64,000 bases of DNA, taken from JACRCT01 sp049841135. Lineage in GTDB: Bacteria; Myxococcota; Myxococcia; Myxococcales; UBA5297. Location of the stretch: contig JASGHK010000005.1 in NCBI GenBank assembly GCA_049841135.1, forward strand, positions 2,976,001-3,040,000, read 5' to 3'. Shown one piece after another: positions 26,309 through 38,551 of the stretch. Position numbers and translations under genes: made by a program. The notes beneath the pieces are model-generated. The model saw only the letters and a list, made by a program, of their open reading frames with translations. It searched no databases and had not been told where the DNA came from. Numbering within the stretch: position 1 is the stretch's first letter; every line of letters starts with the position of its first letter.

Positions 26309-26575
26309 GGGGCGGCAACCATGCCCCGACACCCCGAGCTTGTCGAGGGCGCCAGAGCGGTCAGACTTCGAGTCTCGCGGCCCCCGTCCTGGGCCTGCCC
26401 CGACGGCCGACGGATCGAGCGCTGGCCCCACGGTGAGCTCGGGGTGCCGGCGTGGGTACAACCCCTCGGGGATACGAGGCTTTTCGGGCAACGCCGCGCG
26501 TTGACCAACCGACGGGGCGCCTCCTATCCTTGTCAGTCCGTGCTGCCGACCGGGGCAGCCGCTGCGACGAGGCTT

Positions 26576-28422
26576 ATGGCGTACCCCGACGACATGTCCG
26601 GCTCCGTGGACGAGATAGGCCCCACGGTCAGCAAAGATCCGATGATCGGCGCGCACCTGGGCGAGTACGTCGTCCAGGAACGGATTGGCGCCGGCGGCAT
26701 GGGCATCGTCTACGGCGGCATCCACCCGGTCATCGGCAAGCGGGTGGCCATCAAGGTCCTCCTGTGGGAGACGGCGCAGAACCCGGAGGAGGCGGCGCGC
26801 CTGAAGGCCGAGGCGCGGCTGGTCAACTCCATCAACCACCGCGGCATCGTCGACATCTACGACCTGGGCACGACGCCCGACGGGCGCGACTACGTGGTCA
26901 TGGAGCTGCTCAGCGGCGAGCCGCTCGACAAGGTCGTCGACTCGCGGGCGCCTCTGCCGGTGCCCGAGGTGCTGCAGATGCTCGACGAGATCTGCGACGC
27001 ACTGGCCGCCGCGCATGGGGCCGGGGTCATCCACCGCGACCTCAAGCCCAACAACGTCTTCTACGTCGCCCCGCCGCACGGCACCCGCTACCTCAAGCTC
27101 CTGGACTTCGGCCTCGCCAAGAAGACCACCGCCGCCCAGGACGGCTCGGCGCAGACCAAGGTCGGCGTGGTGATGGGCACGCCCTACTACATGTCGCCCG
27201 AGCAGGCTCGCGGGCAGGTGGTCTCGCCCCAGACCGACCTGTACTCGCTGGGCGTCATGGCCTTCGAGCTCCTGACCGGCAAGCTGCCGTTCGACGCGCC
27301 CACGCCGTTCGAGGTCATCTCGCTGCACCTGAACGAGTCGCCGCCCTCGATGCTCAGCTTCGAGCGCAGCGTGCCGCCGGCGCTCGACGAGCTGGTGCTC
27401 AAGATGCTCTCCAAGGACCCGGGCGACCGGCCGGCCTCGGTGATGGCGGTGCGCGGAGAGCTGCGGCGCATCAAGAACCGGCTGCAGACCGAGGCCACCC
27501 GCATCGGCGGCATGCCGCTGCCCAGCGGCGGGCCCGTCTCTCCGGGCGACGGGGCGCCGGCGCGCACGCAGGAGTACGGCAACCCGAGCCCGCCGCGGCC
27601 AGCCAGGATGGTGCCCGGCGCGCCGACGCCTGTGCCGCAGCCGGTGGCGCCGCGCAAGCGCGCGACGAACACGCCCCCGCCGGAGCCCTCCGAACACGAC
27701 GCCGCCAACGCGACGATCCTGGAGGTGCCGTGGCAGCACAGCGGCGAGTCGGCGCAGCTCGAGGCGGTGCCGCCCAACGCCGACAACGCGGTCTCGGTCA
27801 GGCTGTCCTCGCCCTCGGCCTCGCAGGCGCCCAGGCCCGTCGGCGCGGACAGCTCTCCCCGCTGCCCGTGGCGAAGCCCAGCGGGGGCGCCAAGGGCTTG
27901 GTCGTCGGCGCGCTCGCCGCGCTGGTCACCTTGAGCCTGGGAGCCGCGGGGTGGTGGTTCTTCCTGCGTCCCGCGCCGGCGACGGCGGAGCTGCCGGAGC
28001 CGCTCGAGCCTCCCGCCAAGCTGACCCCGCCCGAGCTTCCAACAAAGCCGACGACGCCGACGCCAGCGCCGGAGGTGGACCGGACGGACTCCAATAAGCC
28101 CGAGGACCCGAAGGCTCCTCCGGCCAGCAAGGCGGGCCAGCCGAACCCGGTCGCGGAGCCCAAGGCGGACCCGAAGACGCCCAAGCCTGGGCCGGTGGCG
28201 AAGAAGCCGGTCGCGCCGGCGGCCCCGGCAGACGCCGCGACCTACCGGCGGGCGCTGCTCGGGCGCATCGACACGCTGATGAACAAGCTCGAGAGCCAGG
28301 ACGACAAGATGGAGCTGAGGTCGGCCAGGAGCCTGCGCCAGCGGACCGAGGCGTGCACCACCCCGGCAGAGTGCAAGGAGTGCGAGCGCCAGCTGGTCAT
28401 CATCGAGAAGCGGACCCGCTAG
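26576..28422 (+). CDS. Ser/Thr protein kinase with C-terminal transmembrane segment, frameshifted once
   Basis: ATG 26,576 begins MAYPDDMSGSVDEIG. Hanks-type kinase motifs: IGAGGMGIVYGG (P loop), VAIKVL (Lys), HRDLKPNN (catalytic loop), DFGLAKK (DFG), GTPYYMSPEQARG (activation segment). A Pro-rich linker follows. The frame breaks at 27,848-27,855 (GACAGCTC, where GAGCTC restores frame). The second part has a transmembrane helix (GLVVGALAALVTLSLGAAGW), a Pro/Lys-rich stretch and a short helical C-terminal domain with paired Cys (CTTPAECKECERQL). Repaired length about 614 aa. A membrane-anchored signalling kinase of the myxobacterial type, with the sensor end extracytoplasmic. Confidence 0.9.
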
Positions 28423-28486
28423 GCTTTTCGACAGGCCGAGGTCCCGAAGTGGCGTTGCCCCGGCGTTTTGGCGATCATCTGGGCCC

Positions 28487-29371
28487 ATGACTGCTCCTCT
28501 CGCACTCTTGCTGCTGGCCGGGCTGCAAGCCGCTCCGGCCGCGCAGACGAATGACGTCGCGGTGCTGCTGACGCGGCGAGTGGACCTGGCGCGGCTGACG
28601 GCCGGCGACATCCTCGAGGCGGTCAGCGGCGCGGTGGAGAAGGAGCAGCTGGCCGTCCTCCCGGCCGCGAAGGTCAAGGCGGCCAAGCTGCCCGAGGCCG
28701 ACACCTGCGCCGGGAAGAAGGCCTGCGTTCTCGACCAGGCCAAGAAGCTGGGCGCGGCGGTGGTCGTCGGGGTCCAGGTCGGGTCGGTCGGGTCCAGCGC
28801 GGCCCCCATCGCGGTCTACGTCGAGGCCTTGCGCGTCTCCGACGGCGCCTCGCTCGCGGACCTGACGGCCGACGTCCAGCGCGACAGCCTCAAGGAGATT
28901 GCGGGGATCGGCGACTTCGCCAAGCGGCTGCGCGAGGCGCTAGGGCCCGTCCCCGTCGCGACCTCCACGCCCGAGCCGACGCCCGCCAAGGACCCGGAGC
29001 CGAAGCCGGCCACGGACTCGACCAAGGTGGTGCTGGCGCTGACGCCGCCTCCTCCGCCACCAGTGGAGAAGACGGTGCCCCCGGAGGCGCTCGGCACGAC
29101 CAAGACCGCCGCGCCGTCCAGCCACACGGCGGGCTACGCCATGGTGGGGATCACCGCCGCGGCGGCGGTCGGCGCCATCGCCTGTCTCTCCGCAGGGCTG
29201 GCGATGAAGTCCGAGGTCGACGGCTACTACGACGGCAACCTCCACAAGGTGAACCTGACCCGGGCCCAGGCCGAGGCCAAGGTGCCGGTCATCAACGCCT
29301 TGCTCACGACCAGCATCATCGCGGGAGTCGTGGCGGCGGGCGCTGGGACGACGGCGGCCATCGTCTGGTAG
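28487..29371 (+). CDS. Exported protein with C-terminal double membrane helix
   Basis: 294 aa from ATG 28,487. An N-terminal signal sequence (PLALLLLAGLQAAPAA) is followed by a ~140-residue domain (VLLTRRVDLARLTAGDILEA, CAGKKACVLDQAKKLGA, ALRVSDGASL) that resembles the N-terminal part of myxobacterial proteins working with TonB/PEGA-type modules; I cannot name the family. A Pro-rich linker follows, then two hydrophobic helices near residues 215-237 and 270-292. It lies 64 bases after the Ser/Thr kinase, so the two may be co-expressed. Confidence 0.7.
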   Translation: MTAPLALLLLAGLQAAPAAQTNDVAVLLTRRVDLARLTAGDILEAVSGAVEKEQLAVLPAAKVKAAKLPEADTCAGKKACVLDQAKKLGAAVVVGVQVGSVGSSAAPIAVYVEALRVSDGASLADLTADVQRDSLKEIAGIGDFAKRLREALGPVPVATSTPEPTPAKDPEPKPATDSTKVVLALTPPPPPPVEKTVPPEALGTTKTAAPSSHTAGYAMVGITAAAAVGAIACLSAGLAMKSEVDGYYDGNLHKVNLTRAQAEAKVPVINALLTTSIIAGVVAAGAGTTAAIVW

Positions 29372-29384
29372 CCGCCGGCGGTTA

Positions 29385-32300
29385 TTAGACGCGTCGCCGC
29401 GGCACCGCGAGCAGCAGGGCCATCAAGCCCAGCCACTCCGCACTCGGTCCGGTCGTCGCGCCGCACCCGCAGCCCTGGCTCGTCGGCGCCGCGGGCTTGC
29501 AGATCCCGGCCTGGCACGTCCCGCTGCTGCAGGTCACGCCGTCACTCTTCCCGTCGCACTCGCCTGGCGCCGCATGGCCGGTGCACGTTCCGGCCTTGCA
29601 TCGATCGTCGAGGGTCTTGGCGTCGCCGTCGTCACAGGCCGTTCCATCCGGGAGCGCTGCCGCTTCGCACTGGCCGGTCGCGGGATTGCACTGGCCAGCG
29701 GCGCGACAGGCTTCGGCAGCCGGGCACTGGATCGGAGCTTCCAGGGCCGCACGTCCCGCTGAGACAGGCGTCTCCCGCCGTGCACGGATTCGAGTCGTCA
29801 CAGGCCGTTCCGTCTGGTGCGTCGGCGGAGCTGCAGCTGCCCGAAGCGGGATCGCAGACGCCCGCGAGCTTGCAGGCTCCCGCCGGTGCGCACACCGTCG
29901 CCGCCCCGCCCAGGCAGGCGCCATCGACACAGGCGTCTCCGGCCGTGCAGGCGCTCCCGTCGCTGCACGCCGTCCCGTCCGCCACGGGGACTCCGATGCA
30001 CGTCCCGCTCGTGGGATCGCAGGCGCCGGCCTGGCAGTCGTCGAGGGCCGGGCACACCTTCGCAGCGCCTGCGCACTTCCCGGACGCGCAAGCGTCGCTC
30101 CCGGTGCAGGGGTCGAGATCGTCACAGGCTTCGCCGTCCGGGCGGGACGGATAGGCCGAGGGGCACTGCCCGGTCGCGCCGTCGCACTCGACCGGCAATT
30201 GGCAGGGATCGGTCGGCGCCGGACACGTCTTGCGCGCCCCCGCGACGCAGGCGCCGGCCGCGCACTGATCGCCGAGAGAGCAGGCATCGCCGTCGTCGCA
30301 CGTGCTTCCGTCCGGCTTGGCGGGCGCTTGCCCACACAGGCCATCCGCGGGGTTGCAGGCCGGGGCGTCGTGGCAGCCGTCCGGAGCGGCGCAGGCCTTG
30401 GGCGCTCCGGACCGGCAGAGCCCGGCCTCGCAGGCGTCGCCGACCGTGCACGGGTTGCCGTCCTCGCAGGCCGTGCCCTTCGGTGCCTCGGCGAACGTCC
30501 CGCAGCGGCCGGTCCCCGGGTCGCAGGCTGCGGCGAGGTGACAGGCGTCGGGTGCCAGGCAGGTCCCGGCCGGGATACACGCCTTCGGCTGGCCCGCCTC
30601 GCAATTGCTCACCGTGACCTGGCACTCGCCGACTCCGCACGTCGTCGTGCCCAGCCCTTCGTCCGTCTGGCCATCGCAGTCGTCGTCGAGCCCGTCGCAC
30701 ACCTCAGTGCCTCCCGGGTGGGCGACGGCGTGTGCGTCGTCGCAGTCCACGCCCGCTGCGGCGAGGTCCGGCCACTTGCTGCAGTCGGCGCCGGCGTAGA
30801 AGCCGTCGCCGTCCTGGTCCTGGCAGTCGTGGACCGTGACCCAGATCGGATTGGTCAGGGCGCGGTACTCGCCGGCCTTGGCCTCGACGCGGTAGTACGC
30901 GGTGGCGCCGATGGCCGGCAGCCCGACCGTGGTGGACGCGGAGACATCGGCGGCGCAGGCCCCGTCGCCGTGCGCGGCCTGGTCGCAGTCGCCCAGCCCC
31001 TCGGCGTCCGCGAACAGCGCGTAGGAGGCCGGCGTCCGGCCCGTCGCGCCGTCGCCGCGCAGGAGCCGCAGGCCGGTGAGGTCGCCGAACTCGGCCGTGC
31101 TCGCCCACTTGAAGCGCAGCAGCAGCGGAGAGCGAGGGAGCAGGTAGACGTGGGAGCCGACCTGCGCGTCCTGGTCCCGCTGGTCAAACGTTCCGTCGCC
31201 CGTGAGGTCCACGCCGAAGGCCACCATCGGCCCGTCGGTCATCACCGCGCGGCCGGCGGCGAGGGCGTCCAGGAGGTCGGCGATGCCACCCGTGGGCGAG
31301 AGCACGACGGTGCGCGCCTTGCCCATCGCGTTGTCGGTCACCGTGTCGATCTTCAGCGTGCTCGACGTCAGCGACATGTAGTTGAAGTCGCCGTGCGCGT
31401 CGCTGCCGGCGATGGCGAAGGGCCCGGCGCGCGAGGCGGCGCAGCCCTGACTCAACAGCTCGTCCCAGACCGGCAGCGCCTGCGCGTCGAGGTAGGAGGG
31501 GTGGCACTCCGCCGAGGCCGGGTCGCACGGCGAGCCGATGCGGTCGCCGGCGGTGAACGGGTTGAGCCCGCCGGTCTCGTGCGGCTGCACGGGCGAGGTG
31601 AGGGTGCGCGCCGCGCGCATGTTCCACAGCTCCAGGCCCATGAACGCCGGCGAGGAGAGGGCCGAGGCGTAGTCGGCCGCGGTCCAGCCCGCACCGTTGA
31701 TGGCCGCGCCCAGCGGCTGGGTCGGGTGCGCGGCGAAGAGCATCCCGCCCGGCGGAAGCTGGCCCAGCATCGTGGTGATCCTCAAGGTCATCGAGTCGCA
31801 GTCCACGGGGTTGCCGCTGCTGCGCGAGACGACGTAGCCCGACCGGTAGGCGAGCGAGTGCACCACCTTGCCGTCGGCGTTGAGCGCGTTGACCTCCTCG
31901 CCGGTGTGGAACTGGAAGCTCGTGCGCGGCGCCGCCCAGGCCATCGCCTCCTGGGCGTCGGCGTCCGCCATCGCCCAGCCGTCGGACATCCCCGCGCGGC
32001 TGCGCTCGACGCAGGGGTCGCCGTTCTCGCACAGCGTCCAGCGGTCGACCCGCGTGCCGATGTCGTCGACCGCGCCGAACGCGCTCTGGCAGGTCGGGTC
32101 GAGAATCGCAGGAGTGGTCGGTGGTGAGCGCGAAGTCCAGGCCGATGGCCACCGCGGCGTCGAGCGTCGAGCGGTGGGGCAGGCCGAACTCGGCGAGGTT
32201 CGCGGTGTACATGGTGTGCAGGTGCGTGTCGCCCGCGTACCAGCCGGTGAACTGCCCGTGGCCATGCGGCAACGGTGCCTCTCCGACGTGGGTCTTGACC

Positions 32301-32788
32301 GTCGTGGCGTAGGTCGAGGCCTTTCCGCCGGTGGCCTGCGCGACGATCTGGAAGGTCAGCGTCCGGCCTTCGGCGGGGCCTCCGACCAGGTTGCGCGGCG
32401 TCAGCGGCAAGCCGTCGAGCGCGCCGCCCGCGCCGCGGGTCACGTGCAGCACCCAGAGGTGGTCGGAGTAGAGGCTCGCGGCGAGGTCGACCCCGCCGAA
32501 GGAGCGGTCGTAGATGGCCCGCCACGCCGCGCCGTCCCAGAACCGGATGGCGACCTGGTTCAGGTAGAGGTGCGGGAAGAAGGTGCTCGCCCGCCCGGCG
32601 TCGGTGATGCTCAGGTCGAAGGGGATGACGGTGTCCGAGCCCTGCACGCGCCACGGCGCCTGGCCGATGACGTCCTCGCGCGAGCTGTCTGCGACCGGCT
32701 GCGCGAGCGAGCCCGTCTTCAGCAGGTCTTGCGGCTGGCAGGCTGCGAGCGCGAGTCCAGCCGAGAGAGCGAAGAAGCGGCGGGGCAT
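29385..32788 (-). CDS. CehA/McbA-type PHP metallohydrolase with Cys-rich repeats and MYXO-CTERM-like tail, two frameshifts
   Basis: Repaired length about 1133 aa. ATG 32,788 starts a lipoprotein-like signal (SAGLALAACQ). Residues ~185-620 are a PHP-type hydrolase: GDTHLHTMYTANLAEFG, DFALTTDHSC and FAIAGSDAHGDFN carry metal ligands. A MopE-like Asp/Cys segment (DGDGFYAGADC, CDGLDDDCDGQTDEG) follows, then about eight ~45-residue Cys repeats with GTACDDGNPC-like cores. The end, CGCGAT then a hydrophobic helix and PRRRV, fits the MYXO-CTERM sorting signal. Breaks: GAATC at 32,103-32,107 and GAGCTTC at 29,735-29,741; removing one base each restores frame. Surface hydrolase, substrate unknown; last gene of a six-gene cluster. 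Confidence 0.85.
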
Positions 32789-32832
32789 GGCGGGGCTCCG
32801 AGGTGTGAGACGCGGCCGTCGGTTGCGTGCTG

Positions 32833-35800
32833 CTACTCGTCCACGCGGAAGACACGCAGCGGTCCGGAGCCGTCGCCGGCCAGGACGTACAGATAGCCGC
32901 GGCCGCCGTAGGAGAGCGTGACCGCGCCGTAGATCCTCTTCGCGCCGACGTCGCCGAGGCCGTGTCCGCCGAACGGGGCACAGCCCGCCACGTCCGGCGC
33001 CGAGCAGCCGCCGAGGCCCTGGAAGTCGGAGGCCGCCGAGGGCGAGGCGTTGGAGGTGCGGTAGAGCGCGAGGCCGTCGCCGTTGTCGAAGCCGACGTAG
33101 AGGTGGGAGGGCGTGGCGACGAGCAGCGTCGCCGCCGCGTTCCTGGGGTCGTTGAACTGGCTCAGCCGGAGGTCGCCGGTGGTGTTCTTGGCGACCTGGG
33201 ACCAGTCCCTCTTCGGGTCGCACGCCAGCCCGTCGGCCTTGAGGCTCGGGGTGCAGCGCCAGAGCTGTGGCCCGGTCGTGGTGTTGCGCACCGAGTAGAG
33301 CCGGTCTTGCCAGACCGCCGCTTGCGGCACCGCCTTGTCCGCGGGCTCGATGCCGGAGGTCTTGCTGGTCGTGATCGAGGCCTTGCGCGTCCAGTCCGGA
33401 TGGGTGGACGTGCAGCTCGTCCAGTCGTTCGGAGCCACGCCCGCGGGCCGCGGAGTCGCCGTGGTCGAGCGCGCGCAGCCGCCGTTGTTGAACAGGTAGA
33501 GCCGGTCGTTGAAGTCGACCATCGAGTCGATGATTTGCACCGGGGCGTTGTTGCCGGACCAGGCGCCGATATCGGGCAGGACACCGCCGTCGAGGTGGAG
33601 CACGTCGGTGTCGAGCGCCGCGTCCAGCCCCGGCGACGCCGGCGGCACGAGCATCGCCACCAGGAAGGGCCGGTCGGAGCTGTTGTCGGGCAGGCCGATG
33701 TAGACCCGGTCCTTGAAGGCGTGGACCGCGGAGACGCCCAGGGTGTCGTTCTCCAGCGCGGGGCTCAGGTCGGCGTACGGGAACGAGAGCGCCGGCCCCG
33801 CCTCGTTGGTGAGGTAGACGCGGTGGAGCCGGTCGGCCCCCGAGGTCGCGCCAGCACCGAAGAGCCACTCGTCGCCGAAGACGGCGGCGGAGGTGAAGAA
33901 CGGCCGGCCGTTCTCGTTGTCCGGGCCGCACGCGCCGGTGTTGCGCGCGCAGCCGGGGGCGCCGAAGCCGGGGTACGGCGCGCTGGAGGTGTTGGTGGAG
34001 GTGCTGGGGCCCACCGGGTCCCGCTGGAGGGCGAAGGTGACGCTCTCGGGGTTGCTGCCGTCGGCGTGGAAACGAACCGCGCCCGAGCCGTCCTGGCGCG
34101 GGCCCACGTAGACGTGCCCCCGGTAGCCGAAGAGGAACGAGGCGCTGGTGCCGTCGCCGAAGGGGTCGGCGAGCAGGCGCTGCGCCTCGGCGATCTCCAG
34201 GGAGGCGTGCGCGGCGGGAGCGACCAGAGCTTGTCCACTCGGCTGCTCGGTGCCGGTGGCGCCGGCGGCGAGATTGGCCAGGCCCGCCGCCGTGGCCTGG
34301 AGCGTCCAGCGGAAGCTCGCGCTCGCGCCGGCGGCGATGTCCGCCTGGGCCGGGGTGGGGGCGCCGCTCACCGTCAGGCCGGCGGTGCCGCCAGTGGAGA
34401 CGGCGGTGGGCGTGACGGCGCTCGCGTCCGCGGCCCCGGAGTTGGTGACGGTCAGGGTCAGCGTGAAGCTCGCGCCCGGCGCGACGAGCGAGGGGGCGGT
34501 CAGCTCGGACTTGAGCGAGGCGTGGATGCCCACCGCGACGCTGGCGCCGACGTCGCCCAGCAGCACCGGCAGGCCGTCGCTCGCGTCGGTCCCCGAGGCG
34601 CTGACGATGAGGGTCAGCGAGCCCTCGGAGGTCGGCTGCACGGTCCACTGCAGGCTCGCGGTGCCGCCAGCGGGGACGTCTACGGAGGCTGGCGTCGGCC
34701 CGGAGCTGACGCTGGCGGCCGCGGTGCCGCCGAAGAGGGGCGCGGTCGGCGTGACGGCGACGGCCCGGGTGTCGCCGGAGTTGGTCAGGTCCAGCCGGAC
34801 GTCGAAGGCGGCGCCCGCGGCGACGTAGTTGGGGGCGACGAGCACCCCGGAGAGCTGGGCCCGCTGGCCGATGACGATGGGCCCGGCCGTCGCCAGGCCC
34901 GAGGCGACCGGATTGCCGGAGACGGCGTCGGTGCCGGCGGCGCTGGCCTCGAAGGTCACCGCGCCGCGGGCCGCAGCGCGCCAGGTCCACTCGAAGTCCT
35001 GCGTCGCGCCCGGAGCGAGGTCGGCGTTGGCCGGCGTGGGCCCGGACTGCAGGCTGGCCGAGCCGGTGCCGCGCACGGCGATCGAGGGAGAGACGCCTTG
35101 CGCCGCGACCGTGCCCGAGTTGCGAACCGTCAGCTTCACCGCGATGTCCTGGCCGATGATGAGCGAGGCGGGTGAGGCGTCGAGGGAGATCTCAAGGCGC
35201 GCCGGCGAGATGGTGACGGGCCCCGCCGAGACCGGGGGCATGTCCACCGCCGAGAGCGGGTCGTTGGCGTCCGAGCCCGAGGCGGCCAGGTGGAAGGTGA
35301 GCGGGCCGGGGTCGGTCGCGGTGAAGGTCCAGGTGAAGTCGGCGCTGGCGCCCGCGGGCACGTCCTGCGGGGTCGGCGCCGCGCCCTCGAGCCTGACCGT
35401 GCCCGGTCCCGTGAAGGAGACGGGAGAGGGGGTGACCGCCAACGCGTCCGCCTCGCCAGCATTGGTCACCGTCAGCGTGAGCGTGAGGGGCTGGCCGACG
35501 ATCGGGTGGGTCGGCAGCACGTTCGCCAGGCCGGAGAGCCTCTGGCGGCCGCTGCACGAGCACCGTGGCCGTCACCGGGTTCAGGTAGGCCGGCTCCCCC
35601 TGCGCATCCGTTCCGGCGGCGGTGAAGACGAGGGTCGCGGTCCCGGGTCGCAGCGCGACGAACGAGTATGAAAACTCGGTCGAGCCCTGGGCGGGGACGT
35701 CCTGGGGCGGCAGAGGAGGAGGCGGTGGTGGTTCGATCCGGGCCGCGCCGTCCGGCTGGACATCGACCGCCGCGTTGACGCCGGAGACGGCCGAGTCGGT

Positions 35801-36634
35801 GGGGTTGGAGACGCCGAGCACGCCGCGGAAGGTCTGCCCGACCGAGACCTTGTCCGGCGCCACGCTCGCGGTGCCTGCCAGGCTCGCCGAGCCGCGGATG
35901 AGCATCGAGGTCCTGGCCGAGGCCACGGCCGGATAGCCTGCTGCGCTGACGGGGACCTCGAGGTCCACGGCGCCCGGGGCCGATCCGGTGGCGTGCCAGG
36001 TGAATCGGGTGGAGGCGCCGCCCGCGAGGTCGACCGCGGTGAACGACGGCGGCGCGAACGTGACGGTGCCTGCGCCCGTGGCGGCCAGCGCGTCGGGGAG
36101 CACGCCGGCGACGACGTCCTGTCCCGGGTTCTCCACCTCGAGCACGACGTCGAACGACTGGTTCACGCCCGCCTGGTCCGGCGCGGTCAGCGTGGCCTTC
36201 AGCTCCGGGGCTGCGGGCGGAGTCACCACGAACGCGGCCTTCAGCGTGGCCTTGCCGTACGGGCCTTCGAGCTCGAGGTCGTAGGTGCCCTCGGCGAGCG
36301 TCGCGGGGACGGTCGCCGTGAGGTGCCGGGTGTCGACCCAGGTCACGTCGGCGAGGGCGGTGGTCCCCAGGCTCGCGGTGAAGGTCGCGTGCAGCCGGGT
36401 GGGGCCGTTCTCCAGGTCCACCTCGGGGCGCACGTAGAAGCGGTCGCCGGCGACGGTCACCTTCACCGATTTGCCGCGCTCCACCGTCGCCGGGGTCACC
36501 GAGGCGGGGACCGGCGCGGGCAGCGGCGACGAGCTCTTGCAGGCGGCGAGGATCGACAGCGCGGCCGCCGCCGCGAGCCGGCCGCGGTGCGCGCGGGGGC
36601 TCGAGGTCCCGAGGGGGCGCTCAGAACGCGTCAT
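32833..36634 (-). CDS. Large CARDB-repeat surface lipoprotein with beta-propeller-like C-terminus, one frameshift
   Basis: Repaired length about 1266 aa. ATG 36,634 overlaps the end of the upstream gene. The signal ends in LAAC. Residues ~45-150 resemble an IPT/TIG domain (SVTPATVERGKSVKVTVAG). Six CARDB-type Ig repeats of ~115 residues follow, each with GQxF-x-V-x-L-x-V-x-N-S/P-G-like cores. The C-terminal ~430 residues look like a propeller with repeated RVYIGLPDN, RLYLFNNGG and HLYVGFDNGD strands. The break is at 35,536-35,542 (GAGCCTC for GAGCTC). CARDB domains are associated with cell-surface adhesion. Fourth-to-last of a cluster with FecR-like and PHP proteins. Confidence 0.82.
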
Positions 36635-38492
36635 AGCGGTACCCGATGTCCAGGAGGATGGTGCCCAGCTGCCCGCGCAGGCTCGGCGTGCCCAGGTGGC
36701 CGTTGCGCCAGTAGCGCAGCTCCAGGAACGCGCCGCCCCGCCACAGCACCCGCTCGATGCCCACCGTGCCCTGGTAGCAGAAGGCGAAGCCGGTCTCGGA
36801 CTGCGCCGGCTGGTCCCCGGCGGTGAGCGTCGTCCAGACCTGGGTGAGCCCCAGCCCGGCGCCGAGGTTGAAGATCCACCGGCCGCCCTTGCCGAACCCG
36901 CGCCGGTAGGTGAGCGAGACGATGGGCGAGAAGAAGTCGTGACGTCCGCTGATCTTCAGGCCGCTGTCGAGCGTCTGCTGGGTGCCGTACTGGACCCAGC
37001 TGGCCTCGGCGAGCACCGCCAGCTGCTCGCCGCGGAGGGTGAAGTGGTAGCCGCCCTCGAGCGCGAGCCAGGCTCCGTCGAGCGTGCCGTTGCCGATGAA
37101 GCCCACCTTGGCCGCGGCCTCGAAGCCCCGGTCGTGCGGCAGGAGCGAGAGCGTGCCCTTCTCGACCATCGAGCCCAGCGAGACGGTGACGGTGTCCTCC
37201 GCGGGCTCGGTGCGCCGCGGCGGCTCGTAGCTCACGGTCCACTCGCCCCCGGTCACGGGCTTGACCTTGGTGCCGCCCAGCCGCGCGCGGGCCTGGGGCT
37301 CCCCCACGGCGTTGCCGAAGCGGTCCTGGGCCTTCACCTTGATCTGCAAGGTGCTGTACCCGTCGGCGCTGACCTGCGCGGCCTGGGGCTCGAGCGAGAG
37401 CGTCGCCTCGGCGGGCAGGAGCGGCAGCGAGCCGGTGGCGATGGCCCGGCCCTCGTCGTCGACCGCGGTCACCTCCAGCGAGGTCTTGCCCCCGAAGGCC
37501 TCGGGGACCACGAGGCGCGACTCGAAGGTGCCGGAGGCGACCTCGCGCGGCGGCTCGGCGTTGCCCAGGCTCGCCTGCAGCGCGAAGTGCGGGCTGGCGG
37601 GGTTGCCCTGCGCGTCCAGGGCGACCAGCTTGGCCTTCAGCTCGGTCTCGCCGGCCACCACGTGCTCCCGGTTGAACGAGAGGGTGATCTTGGTGGCCTG
37701 GCCCGCGGCCCGCGTCACCGAGAGGGCGCGCGCCAGCTCGGGCTCGGCCTTGAGGCGCACGGTCAGCTGGGCCGTCTCGCGCGGGCCCGGGGGGAGGTTC
37801 CAGACGAAGGGGACCACGCCCGGGGCGATCGCCTTGCCGGCGGTGGCCTCGCCGCGGCTCGGCGAAAGCTCCACCTCGGCGCCTTCGCGCGGCGCGCCCT
37901 CCGGGGTCACCGCCCACACGAAGCCGCGCAGCGTCGCCGGCTGGTCGGCCTCGGCGCTGGTCCGCTCCAGCGCGGCGTGGAAGTGCACCGTCTGCGGCAG
38001 GCCCAGGTCGATGGCCTGCGCGCCGTTGTAGGCCTTCTCCACGCCGGGCGGGACGATGACCGGGACCGAGGCCACGCCCTTCTCGTCGGCGGTGGCCGGG
38101 CCGAAGGTCCGCTCGCCGATGCGCACCGCCTCGATACGCGCCCGCGGCCGCGTCTTGATGACCGCCTCCCCCTGGCCGAACAGCGGGATGGCGAGGTGGG
38201 CCTGGCGCTCCTTGCCGAACAGCGCGGCGACGATGGCCACCTGCGGGTAGCGCTTGGTGGGCGGGGTGTACTTCACCTTCCAGCGGCCGGGGCCGAGCTT
38301 GGTCGCGGCGTCCAGGACGCCCACGCTCGCCGACAGCCGGGGCTCGGGGAGGTCGGGGTCGCCCTGCAGCTCCACCTCGCAGGTCGCGCCGGTGCCGAGC
38401 AGCAGCGTCGGCGGGGTGGCCTTCAGCTGCGGCGGGGCGGCCCCGGCGGACCAGGGGAAGGACAGCAGCGCGAAGAGCGCGAGTACGCCCAT
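36621..38492 (-). CDS. Outer-membrane protein: Ig-like domains plus C-terminal beta-barrel
   Basis: 623 aa from ATG 38,492, the start that gives a clean signal peptide (MGVLALFALLSFPWSAGA); an ATG at 38,561 overlapping the preceding gene is the alternative. Residues ~25-430 hold several Ig/invasin-like beta domains. The last ~190 residues alternate hydrophobic and polar residues, with aromatic strand ends, and finish DIGYRYDAF; the terminal Phe is typical of Omp85-inserted barrels, probably eight strands. Likely exposes its Ig domains at the cell surface. Its stop is overlapped by the start of the CARDB gene. Confidence 0.75.
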   Translation of the reverse strand: MGVLALFALLSFPWSAGAAPPQLKATPPTLLLGTGATCEVELQGDPDLPEPRLSASVGVLDAATKLGPGRWKVKYTPPTKRYPQVAIVAALFGKERQAHLAIPLFGQGEAVIKTRPRARIEAVRIGERTFGPATADEKGVASVPVIVPPGVEKAYNGAQAIDLGLPQTVHFHAALERTSAEADQPATLRGFVWAVTPEGAPREGAEVELSPSRGEATAGKAIAPGVVPFVWNLPPGPRETAQLTVRLKAEPELARALSVTRAAGQATKITLSFNREHVVAGETELKAKLVALDAQGNPASPHFALQASLGNAEPPREVASGTFESRLVVPEAFGGKTSLEVTAVDDEGRAIATGSLPLLPAEATLSLEPQAAQVSADGYSTLQIKVKAQDRFGNAVGEPQARARLGGTKVKPVTGGEWTVSYEPPRRTEPAEDTVTVSLGSMVEKGTLSLLPHDRGFEAAAKVGFIGNGTLDGAWLALEGGYHFTLRGEQLAVLAEASWVQYGTQQTLDSGLKISGRHDFFSPIVSLTYRRGFGKGGRWIFNLGAGLGLTQVWTTLTAGDQPAQSETGFAFCYQGTVGIERVLWRGGAFLELRYWRNGHLGTPSLRGQLGTILLDIGYRYDAF

Positions 38493-38551
38493 CGCCTTCG
38501 CGCGGAGGGTCGGCCCGTCCGGCCGGGGGAGGACGACGAATGGTGCGAGGC